The translations under genes were made by a program, and so were the position numbers. From the NCBI GenBank assembly GCA_034436355.1, contig DAOTVQ010000022.1, positions 29,205 through 93,204 of the forward strand: a DNA stretch of 64,000 nucleotides, in the 5' to 3' direction. This document shows positions 31,843 through 43,309 of the stretch, in pieces (within the stretch, counting starts at the first letter, position 1; each line of letters starts with the position of its first letter). The stretch is from CP2-2F sp034436355. Lineage in GTDB: Bacteria > Chloroflexota > Anaerolineae > Aggregatilineales > UBA2796. The notes beneath the pieces were generated by a model. It ran no database searches and was not told where the DNA came from. It saw only the letters and a program-made list of their open reading frames with translations.

Positions 31843-33201
31843 TCATCCTCCTTGGGCAAGTTGTGCGATGCGCTCTAGCTTTTCTTCGATGTGCGCGGTC
31901 AGGCGTGCGCGCACTTCCTCAAAAGGAATGCGCTGCATAATCGGATCAAAGAAGCCTGCCACGATCAGGCGTTCGGCGTCTTGGCGCGTCATCCCGCGAG
32001 ACATCAGGTAGAAGATCGGCTCATCTTCCAGTTTGCCAATGGTGGCGGCGTGCGTGCAGCGCACATCGTTCGCCTCGATCTCCAAGCCGGGAATCGAGTC
32101 GGCGCGTGCGGCTTTGCTCAGCACAAGGTTGCGGTTTGCCTGAAAGCCATCCGTCTTTTGGGCGTTCGGCAGCACCTTGATCATGCCCTGCCAAACGGTG
32201 CGCGCCTCATCTTTCAGCGCGCCTTTGAAGAGCAGGTCGCTGGTGGTGTGTGGCGCGTTGTGATTCTGCTGTGTGTCGTGGTCAAAAAACTGAGTGGTAT
32301 CGGCAAAGAACAAGCCGGACATGCGCCCGAAGGCGCCTTCGCCGTCTAGCTCGATCTCGGCGAACTGCTTCACAAAGCGCCCGCCCATCGTGCCGATGAT
32401 CCAATCCAACTGACCACCAGCAGCCACACGCGCACGCTCATGGCGGATGTCGTTGGCGTTTTCTGCCCAATCTTGCAGCGCCACATAGCGCAAATTGGCG
32501 CGCTCACCGACCAATAGCTCGGTCATGCCGACGTATGCCATGTGCTGCTCAACGCCTGCTGCCGAGCGGTATTCGTGCAGGTAGGTGACTTGCGCGCCTT
32601 CCTCAAGCACCACCAGCACATGCCCAAGCGTCAGACCGCTCGTTGTGTTATAGAAAACGCTGTGCAGCGGCACTTCCACCACCTTGCCACGCGGCACATA
32701 CAGAAACACGCCATGCGTCCAGAAGGCGGCGTGCATGGCAGCGAATTTATCTTCATTGGGATGCACGGCGGTCGTCATCAGGTGTTTGCGGAAGAGCGCC
32801 TCATGCTCACAAGTGGCTGTCTCAAAATCGCAGAAGATGACGCCCTGCGCCTTGAGCGCGTCGCTCAGCTCGCTATGCACAATTTTGCCATCCACAGCGG
32901 CGATCAAGCCGCCCTGCGCCTCACCGATCAGCGGCGCCAGATTCTCAGCGGGAATGGCTTCAACGCCTGCCGCGCTGCCTTGCACAAGGCTGCCTGCCTG
33001 TTCCCAGCGGATGGTGGTGTAATCGGTGCGCCGCCAGGCTTCCGCCTGCATGGAAGGCATGTTCAGCGTATCGTAGAGTTCCCATGCCGTCAGGCGTGCA
33101 TTCAGCAGCCATGGCGGTTCATTTTTGCTGGCGCTCAACTGCTCAACCATTGGGCGGGTGAGCGTTGGCGCGATTAACTTGTTGCGGGTGCGTAGAGTCA
33201 C
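31843..33201 (-). CDS. sufD: Fe-S assembly protein SufD
   Basis: A 452-residue SufB/SufD-family protein, partner of SufB and SufC in the Fe-S assembly complex. The family beta-helix region runs through YLHEYRSAAGVEQHMAYVGM, LVGERANLRYVALQDWAEN, and KQFAEIELDGEGAFGRMSGL. The conserved C-terminal half has QNHNAPHTTSDLLFKGALKD, IEANDVRCTHAATIGKLEDE (the Cys-x-His region used for cluster handling) and YLMSRGMTRQDAERLIVAGF. GTG start with GGAGA ten bases upstream. No intein here, unlike its neighbour sufB. Confidence 0.93.
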   Translation of the reverse strand: MTLRTRNKLIAPTLTRPMVEQLSASKNEPPWLLNARLTAWELYDTLNMPSMQAEAWRRTDYTTIRWEQAGSLVQGSAAGVEAIPAENLAPLIGEAQGGLIAAVDGKIVHSELSDALKAQGVIFCDFETATCEHEALFRKHLMTTAVHPNEDKFAAMHAAFWTHGVFLYVPRGKVVEVPLHSVFYNTTSGLTLGHVLVVLEEGAQVTYLHEYRSAAGVEQHMAYVGMTELLVGERANLRYVALQDWAENANDIRHERARVAAGGQLDWIIGTMGGRFVKQFAEIELDGEGAFGRMSGLFFADTTQFFDHDTQQNHNAPHTTSDLLFKGALKDEARTVWQGMIKVLPNAQKTDGFQANRNLVLSKAARADSIPGLEIEANDVRCTHAATIGKLEDEPIFYLMSRGMTRQDAERLIVAGFFDPIMQRIPFEEVRARLTAHIEEKLERIAQLAQGG

Positions 33202-33246
33202 GGTTCAACTTTCTCCGTGTGAGCAAGAATAAAGGTCTGGTTCACA

Positions 33247-33274
33247 CAGAAGGCGGACACAGTGCCGCCTTCTG
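33247..33274 (-). other. Hairpin in the sufB-sufD gap
   Basis: CAGAAGGCGG (33247-33256) and CCGCCTTCTG (33265-33274) form a perfect 10-bp stem with an 8-base loop in the 97-base gap. No T-run follows; likely an mRNA processing or stability hairpin within the operon. Confidence 0.45.
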
Positions 33275-33298
33275 CCTAGAATCAGCTGTGCAGCGCGC

Positions 33299-35815
<2,517 letters not shown>

Positions 35816-35852
35816 TGGATCGTCCTTTACTGTTCGCTAAAGCCTGCGATCT

Positions 35853-36623
35853 TTAGGCAGTGGCGTACTTTTCCGCCACCCAGTCATAGCCCTGCGCCTG
35901 AATCTTCTCGGCAAGCTCAAAGCCGCCTTCTTCCACCACGCGCCCATCGTACATCACATGCACAAACTGCGGCTTGATGTAGTTCAAGAACTGCTCGTAG
36001 TGCGTGATGACCAGCACGCCGAGATTAGTCCCGATCAGGTTGTTGATGCCCTCGGCAACCACGCGCAGCGCGTCAATATCCAAGCCGCTATCGGTCTCAT
36101 CTAGCACAGCGATCTTTGGCTCCAGCGTGGCAAGCTGCAAAATTTCGGCGCGCTTTTTCTCGCCACCGCTAAAGCCTTCGTTTAGGTAGCGCCCTGCAAA
36201 GCTGGGATCAACCTTGAGCGCCTGCATTTTGCCCATCAGCAGGCGGCGGAATTCCTGAATGCTAATGCCCTTATCTTCAGGGTTTGCCTCTTTGCGGCGC
36301 GCATTAATCGAGGCGCGCAGGAAGTTTGCCAACGTGACGCCCGGCACCGCCACAGGATATTGGAAAGCGAGGAACAGCCCGGCGCGGCTGCGCGCATCGG
36401 CTTCCAGTTCGAGCAGGTCTTGCCCATCGAAAATGATCTGCCCTGCGTCAACTGTATAGGCAGGATGCCCCATCAGCGCGTAGGCAAGCGTGCTTTTGCC
36501 CGACCCATTACGCCCCATCAGGGCGTGAACTTCACCCTGACGCACGGTCAAGTTCACGCCTTTTAAGATCGGCTTGCCATCAATGCTGACGTGCAAATTG
36601 CGAATTTCGAGAACAGCGGTCAT
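35853..36623 (-). CDS. sufC: Fe-S assembly ATPase SufC
   Basis: A 256-residue ABC-type ATPase that powers SufBD. Walker A GRNGSGKSTLAYAL near 37-50, signature LNEGFSGGEKKRAEILQLA (the SufC-specific form of LSGGQ), Walker B EPKIAVLDETDSGLDIDALR, and the H-loop VITHYEQFLNYI. GGAGG is ten bases before the ATG. First gene of the operon under a consensus sigma70 promoter next to sufR. Confidence 0.95.
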   Translation of the reverse strand: MTAVLEIRNLHVSIDGKPILKGVNLTVRQGEVHALMGRNGSGKSTLAYALMGHPAYTVDAGQIIFDGQDLLELEADARSRAGLFLAFQYPVAVPGVTLANFLRASINARRKEANPEDKGISIQEFRRLLMGKMQALKVDPSFAGRYLNEGFSGGEKKRAEILQLATLEPKIAVLDETDSGLDIDALRVVAEGINNLIGTNLGVLVITHYEQFLNYIKPQFVHVMYDGRVVEEGGFELAEKIQAQGYDWVAEKYATA

Positions 36624-36682
36624 TGGGCAGAATGCCTCCTAGTAAGTTAATCGAGTTGAATGGATATGTTCAGCATGGTGAG

Positions 36683-36711
36683 AGTATAGCAGTTTGGCAA
36701 GGAAGTGTCAA
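36683..36711 (-). promoter_or_regulatory. suf operon promoter
   Basis: On the minus strand TTGACA (36711-36706), 17-base spacer, TATACT (36688-36683): nearly perfect sigma70 promoter, 60 bases before the sufC start codon. Its -35 lies 25 bases from the -35 of the divergent sufR promoter, so one repressor could control both. Confidence 0.8.
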
Positions 36712-36735
36712 TTAAAAAGATAAATATCACACAAT

Positions 36736-36764
36736 TTGACTTTTTCCCAGAGGCGTGCTACAGT
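36736..36764 (+). promoter_or_regulatory. sufR promoter
   Basis: TTGACT (36736-36741), 17-base spacer, TACAGT (36759-36764), about 35 bases before the sufR start. The AT-rich gap to the suf promoter holds AAGTGTCAATT and its imperfect inverted copy ACAATTTGACTT, a plausible SufR operator. Confidence 0.7.
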
Positions 36765-36798
36765 TTAGGCAACTTTTTGAGGCGAAAGGTAGGGCAAA

Positions 36799-37410
36799 AT
36801 GCGCGATACGCGCTTTGCAGTGCTGCAAGCGATCCGTGAGCAAGGGCAGGCAACGGTTGCCTCGTTGGCGGAAGCGCTCGGCATCTCGCCGATCTCCGTG
36901 CGCCACCACCTAACGAGCCTACACGCTGAAGGGCTGCTTAGCATCGAATTGCAGCGGCAGGCGGTGGGGCGTCCGAAACATCTCTATAGGCTGACCGAAG
37001 CCGCCGCACGCTATTTCCCATCTGCCTACCACACTTTTGCCGAACGCTTGCTGGACGAATTGAAAGCAAGCCTGACGCCGCAGCAGGTGGAGGCAATCAT
37101 AGACCGCATGGCAGCCAACACCGCAGCGCGCTATGGCTCGCTGCACATCAGCGGCAGCCTAGAGGAACGCCTGCAAAAATTGGTTGCCATTCTGGGCGAG
37201 GAAGGCTTTCGCGCCGCCATCCGCCGCGTGGATAGCAGCCGACTGCAAGCTGAGCTGAACTGCCCCTACGTCTTTGTTGGGCAGCGCCATCCGGAAGTGT
37301 GTCGCATTGATGGCACGATTATCCGTTCCATCTTAGGGCGGGCTGTGGAACGCACCTCGTGCGTGTTGGATGGCGATAAGTTGTGTATATTTAGCGTGGA
37401 AGATACCTGA
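36799..37410 (+). CDS. sufR: SufR-type Fe-S-sensing repressor
   Basis: A 203-residue regulator: N-terminal winged helix (ATVASLAEALGISPISVRHH, then LTSLHAEGLLSIELQRQAVG and RPKHLYRLTEAA), then a dimerisation helix region, and a C-terminal domain with four cysteines C155, C168, C188, C196 (ELNCPYVFVGQRHPEVCRID, RTSCVLDGDKLCIF). The Cys arrangement matches SufR, which binds a [4Fe-4S] cluster and represses suf genes when clusters are plentiful. Divergent from sufC across a 175-base region with facing promoters. Same operon as the DUF59 gene. Confidence 0.9.
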   Translation: MRDTRFAVLQAIREQGQATVASLAEALGISPISVRHHLTSLHAEGLLSIELQRQAVGRPKHLYRLTEAAARYFPSAYHTFAERLLDELKASLTPQQVEAIIDRMAANTAARYGSLHISGSLEERLQKLVAILGEEGFRAAIRRVDSSRLQAELNCPYVFVGQRHPEVCRIDGTIIRSILGRAVERTSCVLDGDKLCIFSVEDT

Positions 37411-37423
37411 AGGAGACCGCTGC

Positions 37424-37744
37424 ATGACCGCTGTAAACAATAACGCACCGCTGAGTGAAGAAGCTGTTCGTGAGGCACTGCGCCAAGTGGTAGACCCTGA
37501 GATCGGGATGGATGTCGTCTCGCTGGGGCTGATCCGCGAACTGACGCTTGAGGCTGATCGTTCGCACGTCAAGATGCTGCTGACCACGCCCTTCTGCCCT
37601 TACGGACCGCAAATGTTAGAACAGGTGCGGATGACCGTTCAGGACGTGACGGGTGTGCCAACCACTATTGAGTTCAGCCCGGAACTGTGGGATCCTTCCA
37701 TGATTGAAGAAGGCGCCGCGCAGGACTGGGGCTTGTTCTATTAG
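37424..37744 (+). CDS. sufT: MIP18/DUF59 family protein (SufT-like)
   Basis: A 106-residue protein of the MIP18 (DUF59) family used in Fe-S cluster maturation. LRQVVDPEIGMDVVSLGLIR carries the DPEIG...SLGL signature; KMLLTTPFCPYGPQMLEQV contains the T-x-x-x-C-P motif with the reactive cysteine; and a C-terminal WDPSMIEEGAAQDWGLFY closes it. AAGGAG is eight bases before the ATG, 13 bases after sufR, so it is co-transcribed with the repressor. SufT-like function is inferred from location and family; PaaD-type or NifU-related roles are less likely. Confidence 0.85.
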   Translation: MTAVNNNAPLSEEAVREALRQVVDPEIGMDVVSLGLIRELTLEADRSHVKMLLTTPFCPYGPQMLEQVRMTVQDVTGVPTTIEFSPELWDPSMIEEGAAQDWGLFY

Positions 37745-37769
37745 GCGCAGCCAAGCCCGCCGCAAAAGC

Positions 37770-37805
37770 ACCGCGGACGGACTCGTGAACGCGTCTGTCC
37801 GCGGT
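37770..37805 (+). terminator. Hairpin after sufR-sufT
   Basis: ACCGCGGACGGA (37770-37781) and TCTGTCCGCGGT (37794-37805) pair over 12 positions with one G-U, 25 bases after the stop codon. A T-rich tail is weak (TTGCGTTC). Confidence 0.6.
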
Positions 37806-37879
37806 TGCGTTCAGCACCATGCGACGGCGGCTAGAAAAGGGTAGATTTGTCAGTTTGCATAGGAGAATTTGCCCGACTC

Positions 37880-37908
37880 TTGCAAAGTCAGATCATCTTC
37901 GCTATATA
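37880..37908 (+). promoter_or_regulatory. Promoter of the ABC transporter operon
   Basis: TTGCAA (37880-37885), 17-base spacer, TATATA (37903-37908), about 60 bases before the binding-protein gene. Confidence 0.6.
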
Positions 37909-37970
37909 TTAGGGCTTGTTCACATTGGCTTAACTGAAAACAGCCATAAAATTTTTGAGGAGATCGCCCT

Positions 37971-39662
37971 ATGACGATCAAAAATCGTGTTCGTTTGGTA
38001 CTCGCTTTCGCCCTCGCCTTTGCGATGGTGTTTGCAGCCGTTGGTGCGGCACCCACCCGCGCTCAAGATACCCTAACCGTTGGCTTTGCCCAAGAGCCAG
38101 ATAATATGAACGGCTTCTACAGCAGCATGGCCTTTGCCCAATGGGCGAACGACCTTGTGCAGGCAAGCCTCTACGACTTCAGCGATGAACTCTCGCCCGT
38201 GTTGGTGTTGGCGGCTGAAGTGCCAAGCCGTGAAAACGGCGGCATCAGCGAAGACTTCACCGAATACACCGTGAAGCTCAAGCCCGATCTGAAGTGGAGC
38301 GATGGGCAGCCCCTGACGGCAGATGACCTCGTCTTCACCTACCAGATGGTGAAAGACCCCGCCAACAACATGCTGCAAGGCAGCAACATCCGCGATGCGC
38401 TGGAAGAAGTCGAACTGATTGACGCAACGACCTTCCGCCTCAAGTTCAACGTTGCCAAGCCCTTCCCCGAAGATCAGATCGGCTCGCCCGGCTTGTCCAC
38501 CATCCTGCCCGCGCACATCTTCCGCCCCATCTATGAGGCAGAAGGCACCATCGAAAATGCCGCCGAAAACCAAAACCCAACCGTCTTCAGCGGGCCCTAT
38601 GTGCTGCGCGAATGGAAACGTGGCGAGTCCATGCTCTTTGAGGCGAACCCCAACTATGTGTTCGGCGAGCCAAAGATCAAGCGCGTGCTGATCCGCTTCT
38701 TCCCCGATACGGACTCGCAGTATGCCGCTTTGGCAGCCGGCCAGCTTGACTTTGTGCCGAACGTCAGCGAAGGTGACATCCCGCGTGTTGCCGCCAGCAA
38801 CCCTGATATCAAGATCACGACCGTCTTCGGTGGCTACATCGAAAGCCTGTGGCTGAACCTGCGTGAGGAGACCCACCCACGCGCCGGTCACCCTGCGCTG
38901 AAGGATGTGCGCGTGCGCCGTGCGCTGCGCCTCGCCATTGACCGCGAGACGATCACGAAGGAACTCTTGGCAGGCGCCACCAGCCCAACCGATAGCATCT
39001 ATGCTGGCTCGCCTTTCGAGAACAAAGACCTCGGCGTGACGCCCTATGATCCCGAAGCGGCGAAGGCACTGCTCGATGAAGCAGGCTGGGTCGTGGGCGC
39101 TGATGGCATCCGCGAGAAGGACGGCGTGAAGCTGGAAATGCGCTACAGCACCACCACGGCAGGCTGGCGCAATAACATTCAGGCAGTTGTGCAGCAGCAG
39201 TTGGCGCTGGTTGGCGTCAGCGTCATCCTAGAGCGCTACCCCGCCTCCGAGTTCTTCGGCGCCTTCGCCAACGGCGGCATCAACGCCATTGGTGAATACG
39301 ACATCGCACAGTATGCCAACAACACCGCCCTCACCAACCCCGCCAACGTGACGGTGGATGAGGCGTTGAATTGCAAGCAAATTCCCAATGATGACAATCC
39401 CGGTGGTCAGAACTTCACGGGCTTTTGCAATGAGGAAATGGATGCTGCTTCGCTGGTGACCAAGACCTCGTTGGATGCTGATGAGCGTTTGGCAGCTGCC
39501 TACAAGATTCAGGAGATCATGCGCGACAACGCGCCACTGATCAACCTATTCCCGCGTGGCGATAACTACGCTTACAACACCACCCGTTTCACGACGGAAA
39601 TTCGGATCGGGTCGGGCGTGGGCAACCAATGGTTCGACATCATGAACTGGGAACTCAAGTAA
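37971..39662 (+). CDS. ABC transporter oligopeptide-type binding protein
   Basis: A 563-residue extracellular solute-binding protein of family 5 (peptide/nickel type). Signal peptide residues 1-29 (VRLVLAFALAFAMVFAAVGA, cut after APTRA); no lipobox cysteine, so it may be released or held by other means. Core motifs: YTVKLKPDLKWSDGQPLTAD and DDLVFTYQMVKDPANN, FSGPYVLREWKRGESMLFEA, and RRALRLAIDRETITKEL. It binds a peptide or similar ligand and delivers it to the permeases encoded next. Low in cysteine, except near 462-477 (NCKQIPNDDNPGGQNFTGFC), a pair that might form a disulfide. Confidence 0.9.
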   Translation: MTIKNRVRLVLAFALAFAMVFAAVGAAPTRAQDTLTVGFAQEPDNMNGFYSSMAFAQWANDLVQASLYDFSDELSPVLVLAAEVPSRENGGISEDFTEYTVKLKPDLKWSDGQPLTADDLVFTYQMVKDPANNMLQGSNIRDALEEVELIDATTFRLKFNVAKPFPEDQIGSPGLSTILPAHIFRPIYEAEGTIENAAENQNPTVFSGPYVLREWKRGESMLFEANPNYVFGEPKIKRVLIRFFPDTDSQYAALAAGQLDFVPNVSEGDIPRVAASNPDIKITTVFGGYIESLWLNLREETHPRAGHPALKDVRVRRALRLAIDRETITKELLAGATSPTDSIYAGSPFENKDLGVTPYDPEAAKALLDEAGWVVGADGIREKDGVKLEMRYSTTTAGWRNNIQAVVQQQLALVGVSVILERYPASEFFGAFANGGINAIGEYDIAQYANNTALTNPANVTVDEALNCKQIPNDDNPGGQNFTGFCNEEMDAASLVTKTSLDADERLAAAYKIQEIMRDNAPLINLFPRGDNYAYNTTRFTTEIRIGSGVGNQWFDIMNWELK

Positions 39663-39683
39663 CGCCTAACGAATGAGCTTCTC

Positions 39684-39714
39684 AACAGAGACGGGTAAAG
39701 CACCCGTCTCTGTT
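39684..39714 (+). terminator. Intra-operon terminator/attenuator
   Basis: AACAGAGACGGG (39684-39695) and CCCGTCTCTGTT (39703-39714), 12-bp perfect stem, 7-base loop, between the binding-protein gene and the permeases. Partial termination here would make more binding protein than permease, a common arrangement. Confidence 0.75.
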
Positions 39715-39778
39715 AGCTTAGTTCGAGAAGCAGAAGCGTTCTGCTCTCTTGTCAACATTGAGATAAACTAGGTTGCTT

Positions 39779-40801
39779 ATGGCTCGATACATCTTGCGGC
39801 GTGTGCTGCAATCAATTCCGTTGTTGTTCATCATCAGCTTTATCCTGTTCAACCTCACCAATTCCTTAGGGGATCCGTTGGCAGTTTACGCTGAGTCGCG
39901 CAATCGCCCTAGCGCCAGAGATCGTGAGATGATCACGCGCCGACTCGGCTTGGATAAACCTATCCTTGAGCAGTATTTGATCTGGTTGGTGGGCAACGAC
40001 TGGATGTTGGTGGATGTGCTTGGCGATGGCTCGCGCATGGAACCAGGCACACGGCGCGGCGTGTTACGCGGCGATCTGGGGCTATCTTTTGTGACGCGCC
40101 AACCCTCATGGACGCGCATTCAGGAACGCCTGCCGTGGACGCTTGCCCTCATGATCCCTGCCTACCTAATCACCGTTATTCTGGCAATTGCGATTGGCGT
40201 TTTTTCGGCAGTGCGGCAGTATTCTTTTTGGGATAATCTGATCACAGGCTTATCCTTCTTCTTTTACTCCATGCCGATCTTCTTTATTGCGCTGGTCACC
40301 ATTTATATTTTTGCCGTGCAGTTCAAGCGGTGGGGCTTAGAGCCGATCAAGTGGGGCGGCACGGGCGATGGCACGCTTGGCAGCCAGCTTCAGCATATGG
40401 TGCTGCCTGTCTTTTGTTTGGTCGCCATTCAGTTGGCGGGCTATGTGCGCTTCATTCGGTCTTCGATGTTGGAAGTGCTAGGGCAAGATTACATCCGCAC
40501 GGCGCGCTCAAAAGGCTTATCTGAACCGCGTGTGGTGCGCCTGCACGCCTTCAAGAATGCCTCGCTGCCGTTGGTGACGCTCATCGGGTTGGATTTGCCC
40601 TTCCTGCTGGCGGGCGCGGTGGTCACAGAGCGCATCTTCGCGTGGCCCGGCATGGGGCGCTTGTTCATCGAGAGCTTTGAACGCGCTGATGTGCCAGTCA
40701 TGATGGCGATCCTGATGGTGCTGTGTATCGCAGTGGTCGTCTTCCAACTGCTGACTGATATTGTCTATACCATGCTCGATCCGCGTATCCGTTATTCATA
40801 A
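39779..40801 (+). CDS. ABC transporter permease (DppB/OppB type)
   Basis: A 340-residue inner-membrane permease. The N-terminal ILRRVLQSIPLLFIISFILF is the first helix. The N-terminal loop is long and includes RPSARDREMITRRLGLDKPI, where DppB proteins have a similar LGLD element. The cytoplasmic EAA-type loop is YIRTARSKGLSEPRVVRLHA followed by FKNASLPLVTLIGLDLPFLL. About six helices. Start taken as ATG 39779; a TTG two codons before is possible. Partner is the next gene. Confidence 0.88.
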   Translation: MARYILRRVLQSIPLLFIISFILFNLTNSLGDPLAVYAESRNRPSARDREMITRRLGLDKPILEQYLIWLVGNDWMLVDVLGDGSRMEPGTRRGVLRGDLGLSFVTRQPSWTRIQERLPWTLALMIPAYLITVILAIAIGVFSAVRQYSFWDNLITGLSFFFYSMPIFFIALVTIYIFAVQFKRWGLEPIKWGGTGDGTLGSQLQHMVLPVFCLVAIQLAGYVRFIRSSMLEVLGQDYIRTARSKGLSEPRVVRLHAFKNASLPLVTLIGLDLPFLLAGAVVTERIFAWPGMGRLFIESFERADVPVMMAILMVLCIAVVVFQLLTDIVYTMLDPRIRYS

Positions 40802-40816
40802 AGGGGCTGCGAATTC

Positions 40817-41791
40817 ATGACTACACAAACCAACGCTGGCAGCCTGCGCAGCGGGCAAGAAGAAAAAGTGCTTACGTTGAATCCGCAGCAGAAGGTAAAA
40901 GGCGTCTCCAACTTTGCGCGCAGTATGCGCCGCCTGCGCAAGCACCGCATGGCGATGGTTGGCGCCTTGCTGTTGTTGTTCATCTTCCTATATGTGTTGA
41001 TCGGTTCTTTGCTGATCCCTGAATCGGTCTCGATCTACAACGATCCACGCCGTGCGCTGCAAGCTCCCTCGGCGGAGCATCCCTTTGGCACGGATGTGAT
41101 CGGGCGCGATATTCTGGCGCGCACCATTTATGGCGGGCAGATTTCACTCTTCATCGGCGTAACGGCAATGATCGTGCAGATCCTAGTCGGCGCGGCGGTT
41201 GGCTTGGCGGCGGGCTATCTAGGCGGGCTGGTGGATGCACTCTTGATGCGCTTCGCAGAGGCAATGCTGAGCATTCCGCAGTTGTTCTTAGCCCTGATCG
41301 CCTTACGCATCTTCTCCGATCCGACGCAGTTCCCAGATTTCAACTTCATGGGCAGGCGTTTCAGCAGCACGATGGTCGTCATTGTGTTCGTGATCGGCTT
41401 AACAAGCTGGATGCGCGTCTCGCGCATTGTGCGCTCGGTGGTGCTTTCCGTCAAAGAACAGGAATATGTGACGGCAGCACGCTCGATTGGCGCGCATAGC
41501 TGGCGGATTGTCTTTCGGCATGTGCTGCCCAACTGCACGGCGCCGATCATCGTCTCGGCAACGCTGGGCGTGGCAGCTGCTATCCTGCTAGAGGCATATC
41601 TTGGCTTTTTGGGCTTGGGCGTGCGTGCGCCCACACCGACGTGGGGCAACATCATGGGCGAGGCGAACAGCTACCTCGATAGTTGGTTCTACTGGTTCTT
41701 TCCTGCCATCTTCATCATGCTGACCGTGCTGGGCATCAACTTCTTGGGCGATGGCTTGCGGGACGCCTTCGATCCGCGCTCCCTAAAATAA
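40817..41791 (+). CDS. ABC transporter permease (DppC/OppC type)
   Basis: A 324-residue permease. A soluble N-terminus of about 35 residues leads to SMRRLRKHRMAMVGALLLLF (first helix), then HPFGTDVIGRDILARTIYGG, the hallmark of DppC/OppC. The EAA loop is YVTAARSIGAHSWRIVFRHV followed by LPNCTAPIIVSATLGVAAAI. The C-terminal ends FLGDGLRDAFDPR, also typical. It forms the channel with the preceding permease. No ATPase genes follow, since a terminator and then an opposing gene come next; the ATPase must be encoded elsewhere. Confidence 0.9.
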   Translation: MTTQTNAGSLRSGQEEKVLTLNPQQKVKGVSNFARSMRRLRKHRMAMVGALLLLFIFLYVLIGSLLIPESVSIYNDPRRALQAPSAEHPFGTDVIGRDILARTIYGGQISLFIGVTAMIVQILVGAAVGLAAGYLGGLVDALLMRFAEAMLSIPQLFLALIALRIFSDPTQFPDFNFMGRRFSSTMVVIVFVIGLTSWMRVSRIVRSVVLSVKEQEYVTAARSIGAHSWRIVFRHVLPNCTAPIIVSATLGVAAAILLEAYLGFLGLGVRAPTPTWGNIMGEANSYLDSWFYWFFPAIFIMLTVLGINFLGDGLRDAFDPRSLK

Positions 41792-41800
41792 CTTGTGCAA

Positions 41801-41823
41801 AAGGGCGGCGGCGTGCCGCCCTT
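41801..41823. terminator. Bidirectional terminator after the permease genes
   Basis: AAGGGCGGC (41801-41809) and GCCGCCCTT (41815-41823), perfect 9-bp stem, loop of 5, followed by ATTGTTTC on the plus strand and preceded by CAAAA (TTTTG on minus). It overlaps the stop codon of the convergent membrane gene. Confidence 0.7.
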
Positions 41824-43309
41824 ATTGTTTCTCGAAAACGGCGCCGATCTGATCGCTGTAAGTCTCGCGCCATTCAGGGTCGTTCCGCAAGATCGCCGCA
41901 AGCGTCGTATCGCGCTCTAGCACCACCAAACCAATTGACCACCGCGCAAACACCTCACGCCATGCCACACCGCTATAGGCGCGCAGCCATTCGGTCAGCA
42001 GGGCGTCATCATACAGATCGGTGCGCCCATCCACAAAAACAGGGAAGTCGGGCGCAGCAAAGAGCAGGTAGCCACCCCAGTTATAGGTGTTGAACAGCAC
42101 GCCTTGCGGTCGGGCTGTATTCAGGTAGGCAACCACACCCAGCGGCAAACGCTCCGCCTGTGCGCGCTGAATGGCGCTTGGCGTTAGCTCCGCAACGATT
42201 TTTAGCACCGCACCGCTCACAATCAGCACCAAGAGCAGCCAATTCAGCACCAGTGCCGCGCCTTTCGGCGGGCGCGCCTTCGGCAGCCGCCAGCCGCGCA
42301 GTTCGCGGAAGGCATTCACATGCCGAGTCAGGATCGGTGTGGCAACCAGCGCAAAAAGCGAGATATTGCGTCCCGCATAGAACGCCATGAACGCCGTCCC
42401 ACAAAACAGGCACAGGTCGGTTAGGTCGTGGCGGCGCTTAGAGAAGCCCACCGCCGCAAAGGTGGCGAAAAAAAGCGCAAGAAATGCCCACGTCTCGCGC
42501 CGATGAAAGTCGGGCGATGCCCACTCTTGGATGAAATTTTGCAGCGCGCCGATGCCAAAGGTGCGGAAGGCATAAGACCAAGTGGCAGTGCCGCTTGGAT
42601 TAAGCGCCAACACCGCATAGCCAATCAGCGTGATCAGGATCAGTTTACCGATCTGCTGCCACCTTAAGGGCTGAGTCTCCAGCGCGCCGAACAGCTTGCC
42701 CAACGCCTCACCCACGCTGAAGCCGCCCAACAAGATAAACGCGATGAAATAGCCGGGATGGGTGTTCACCCAAACGATGATCAGCGGCACGATCAACCAG
42801 AGTTGATCTATCTGCCGACGCTTGAAGCGGTGCAACAGGTAGAGCAAGAGCGCCGAGAAGGCAAAGCTGAACATCTGTGGGCGCGCCGACCAAAAAATGG
42901 CAGCCGCCGTCGCACCGATCAGCACGGCAAAAGCGCGTGTATAAACATCGCCTTCGCAGGTCTGCCACACCAACCACATGCCAAGCACGGCAAGCGCGGC
43001 GGTCAGCAGTGCCAAGCCTGCATCGCCCAGCAGCCGATAGCTGAGCGCCATCACAATTTGGGCAAGCCAGCCGGTATAGTCCCAGGCTTGCCCAAAGCGC
43101 GTGTGCGAAAACGCATCGGTCAGCGGCGGCGCGCCATTTTGCAGCGTCACCTCGCCCGTTCGCAAGTGCCACCACGTGTCAGTGTCCGTTGGTGGGCGCG
43201 TTGCTAAGGCAAAGAGCAGCACAAAGAAGATCAGCGGCACAAGGCGCTGTGTGGTAAGGGCTGCCAACGGGCTTCCTGCACGGCGCGGCGGGGTCAGTGT
43301 GGCGCTCAT
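41822..43309 (-). CDS. Polytopic membrane protein, glycosyltransferase (GT-C)-like
   Basis: A 495-residue protein with about 10-12 membrane helices. Near the first external loop it has PPTDTDTWWHLRTGEVTLQN, an Asp-rich segment like the catalytic loop of GT-C enzymes that use lipid-linked sugars. The C-terminal 120 residues (FVDGRTDLYDDALLTEWLRA, LVVLERDTTLAAILRNDPEW) form an outside soluble domain. It could add sugars to lipids or proteins. No close family is recognised. Its start overlaps the stop of the DUF1269 gene by 4 bases (ATGA), so they are expressed together. Confidence 0.6.
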   Translation of the reverse strand: MSATLTPPRRAGSPLAALTTQRLVPLIFFVLLFALATRPPTDTDTWWHLRTGEVTLQNGAPPLTDAFSHTRFGQAWDYTGWLAQIVMALSYRLLGDAGLALLTAALAVLGMWLVWQTCEGDVYTRAFAVLIGATAAAIFWSARPQMFSFAFSALLLYLLHRFKRRQIDQLWLIVPLIIVWVNTHPGYFIAFILLGGFSVGEALGKLFGALETQPLRWQQIGKLILITLIGYAVLALNPSGTATWSYAFRTFGIGALQNFIQEWASPDFHRRETWAFLALFFATFAAVGFSKRRHDLTDLCLFCGTAFMAFYAGRNISLFALVATPILTRHVNAFRELRGWRLPKARPPKGAALVLNWLLLVLIVSGAVLKIVAELTPSAIQRAQAERLPLGVVAYLNTARPQGVLFNTYNWGGYLLFAAPDFPVFVDGRTDLYDDALLTEWLRAYSGVAWREVFARWSIGLVVLERDTTLAAILRNDPEWRETYSDQIGAVFEKQ

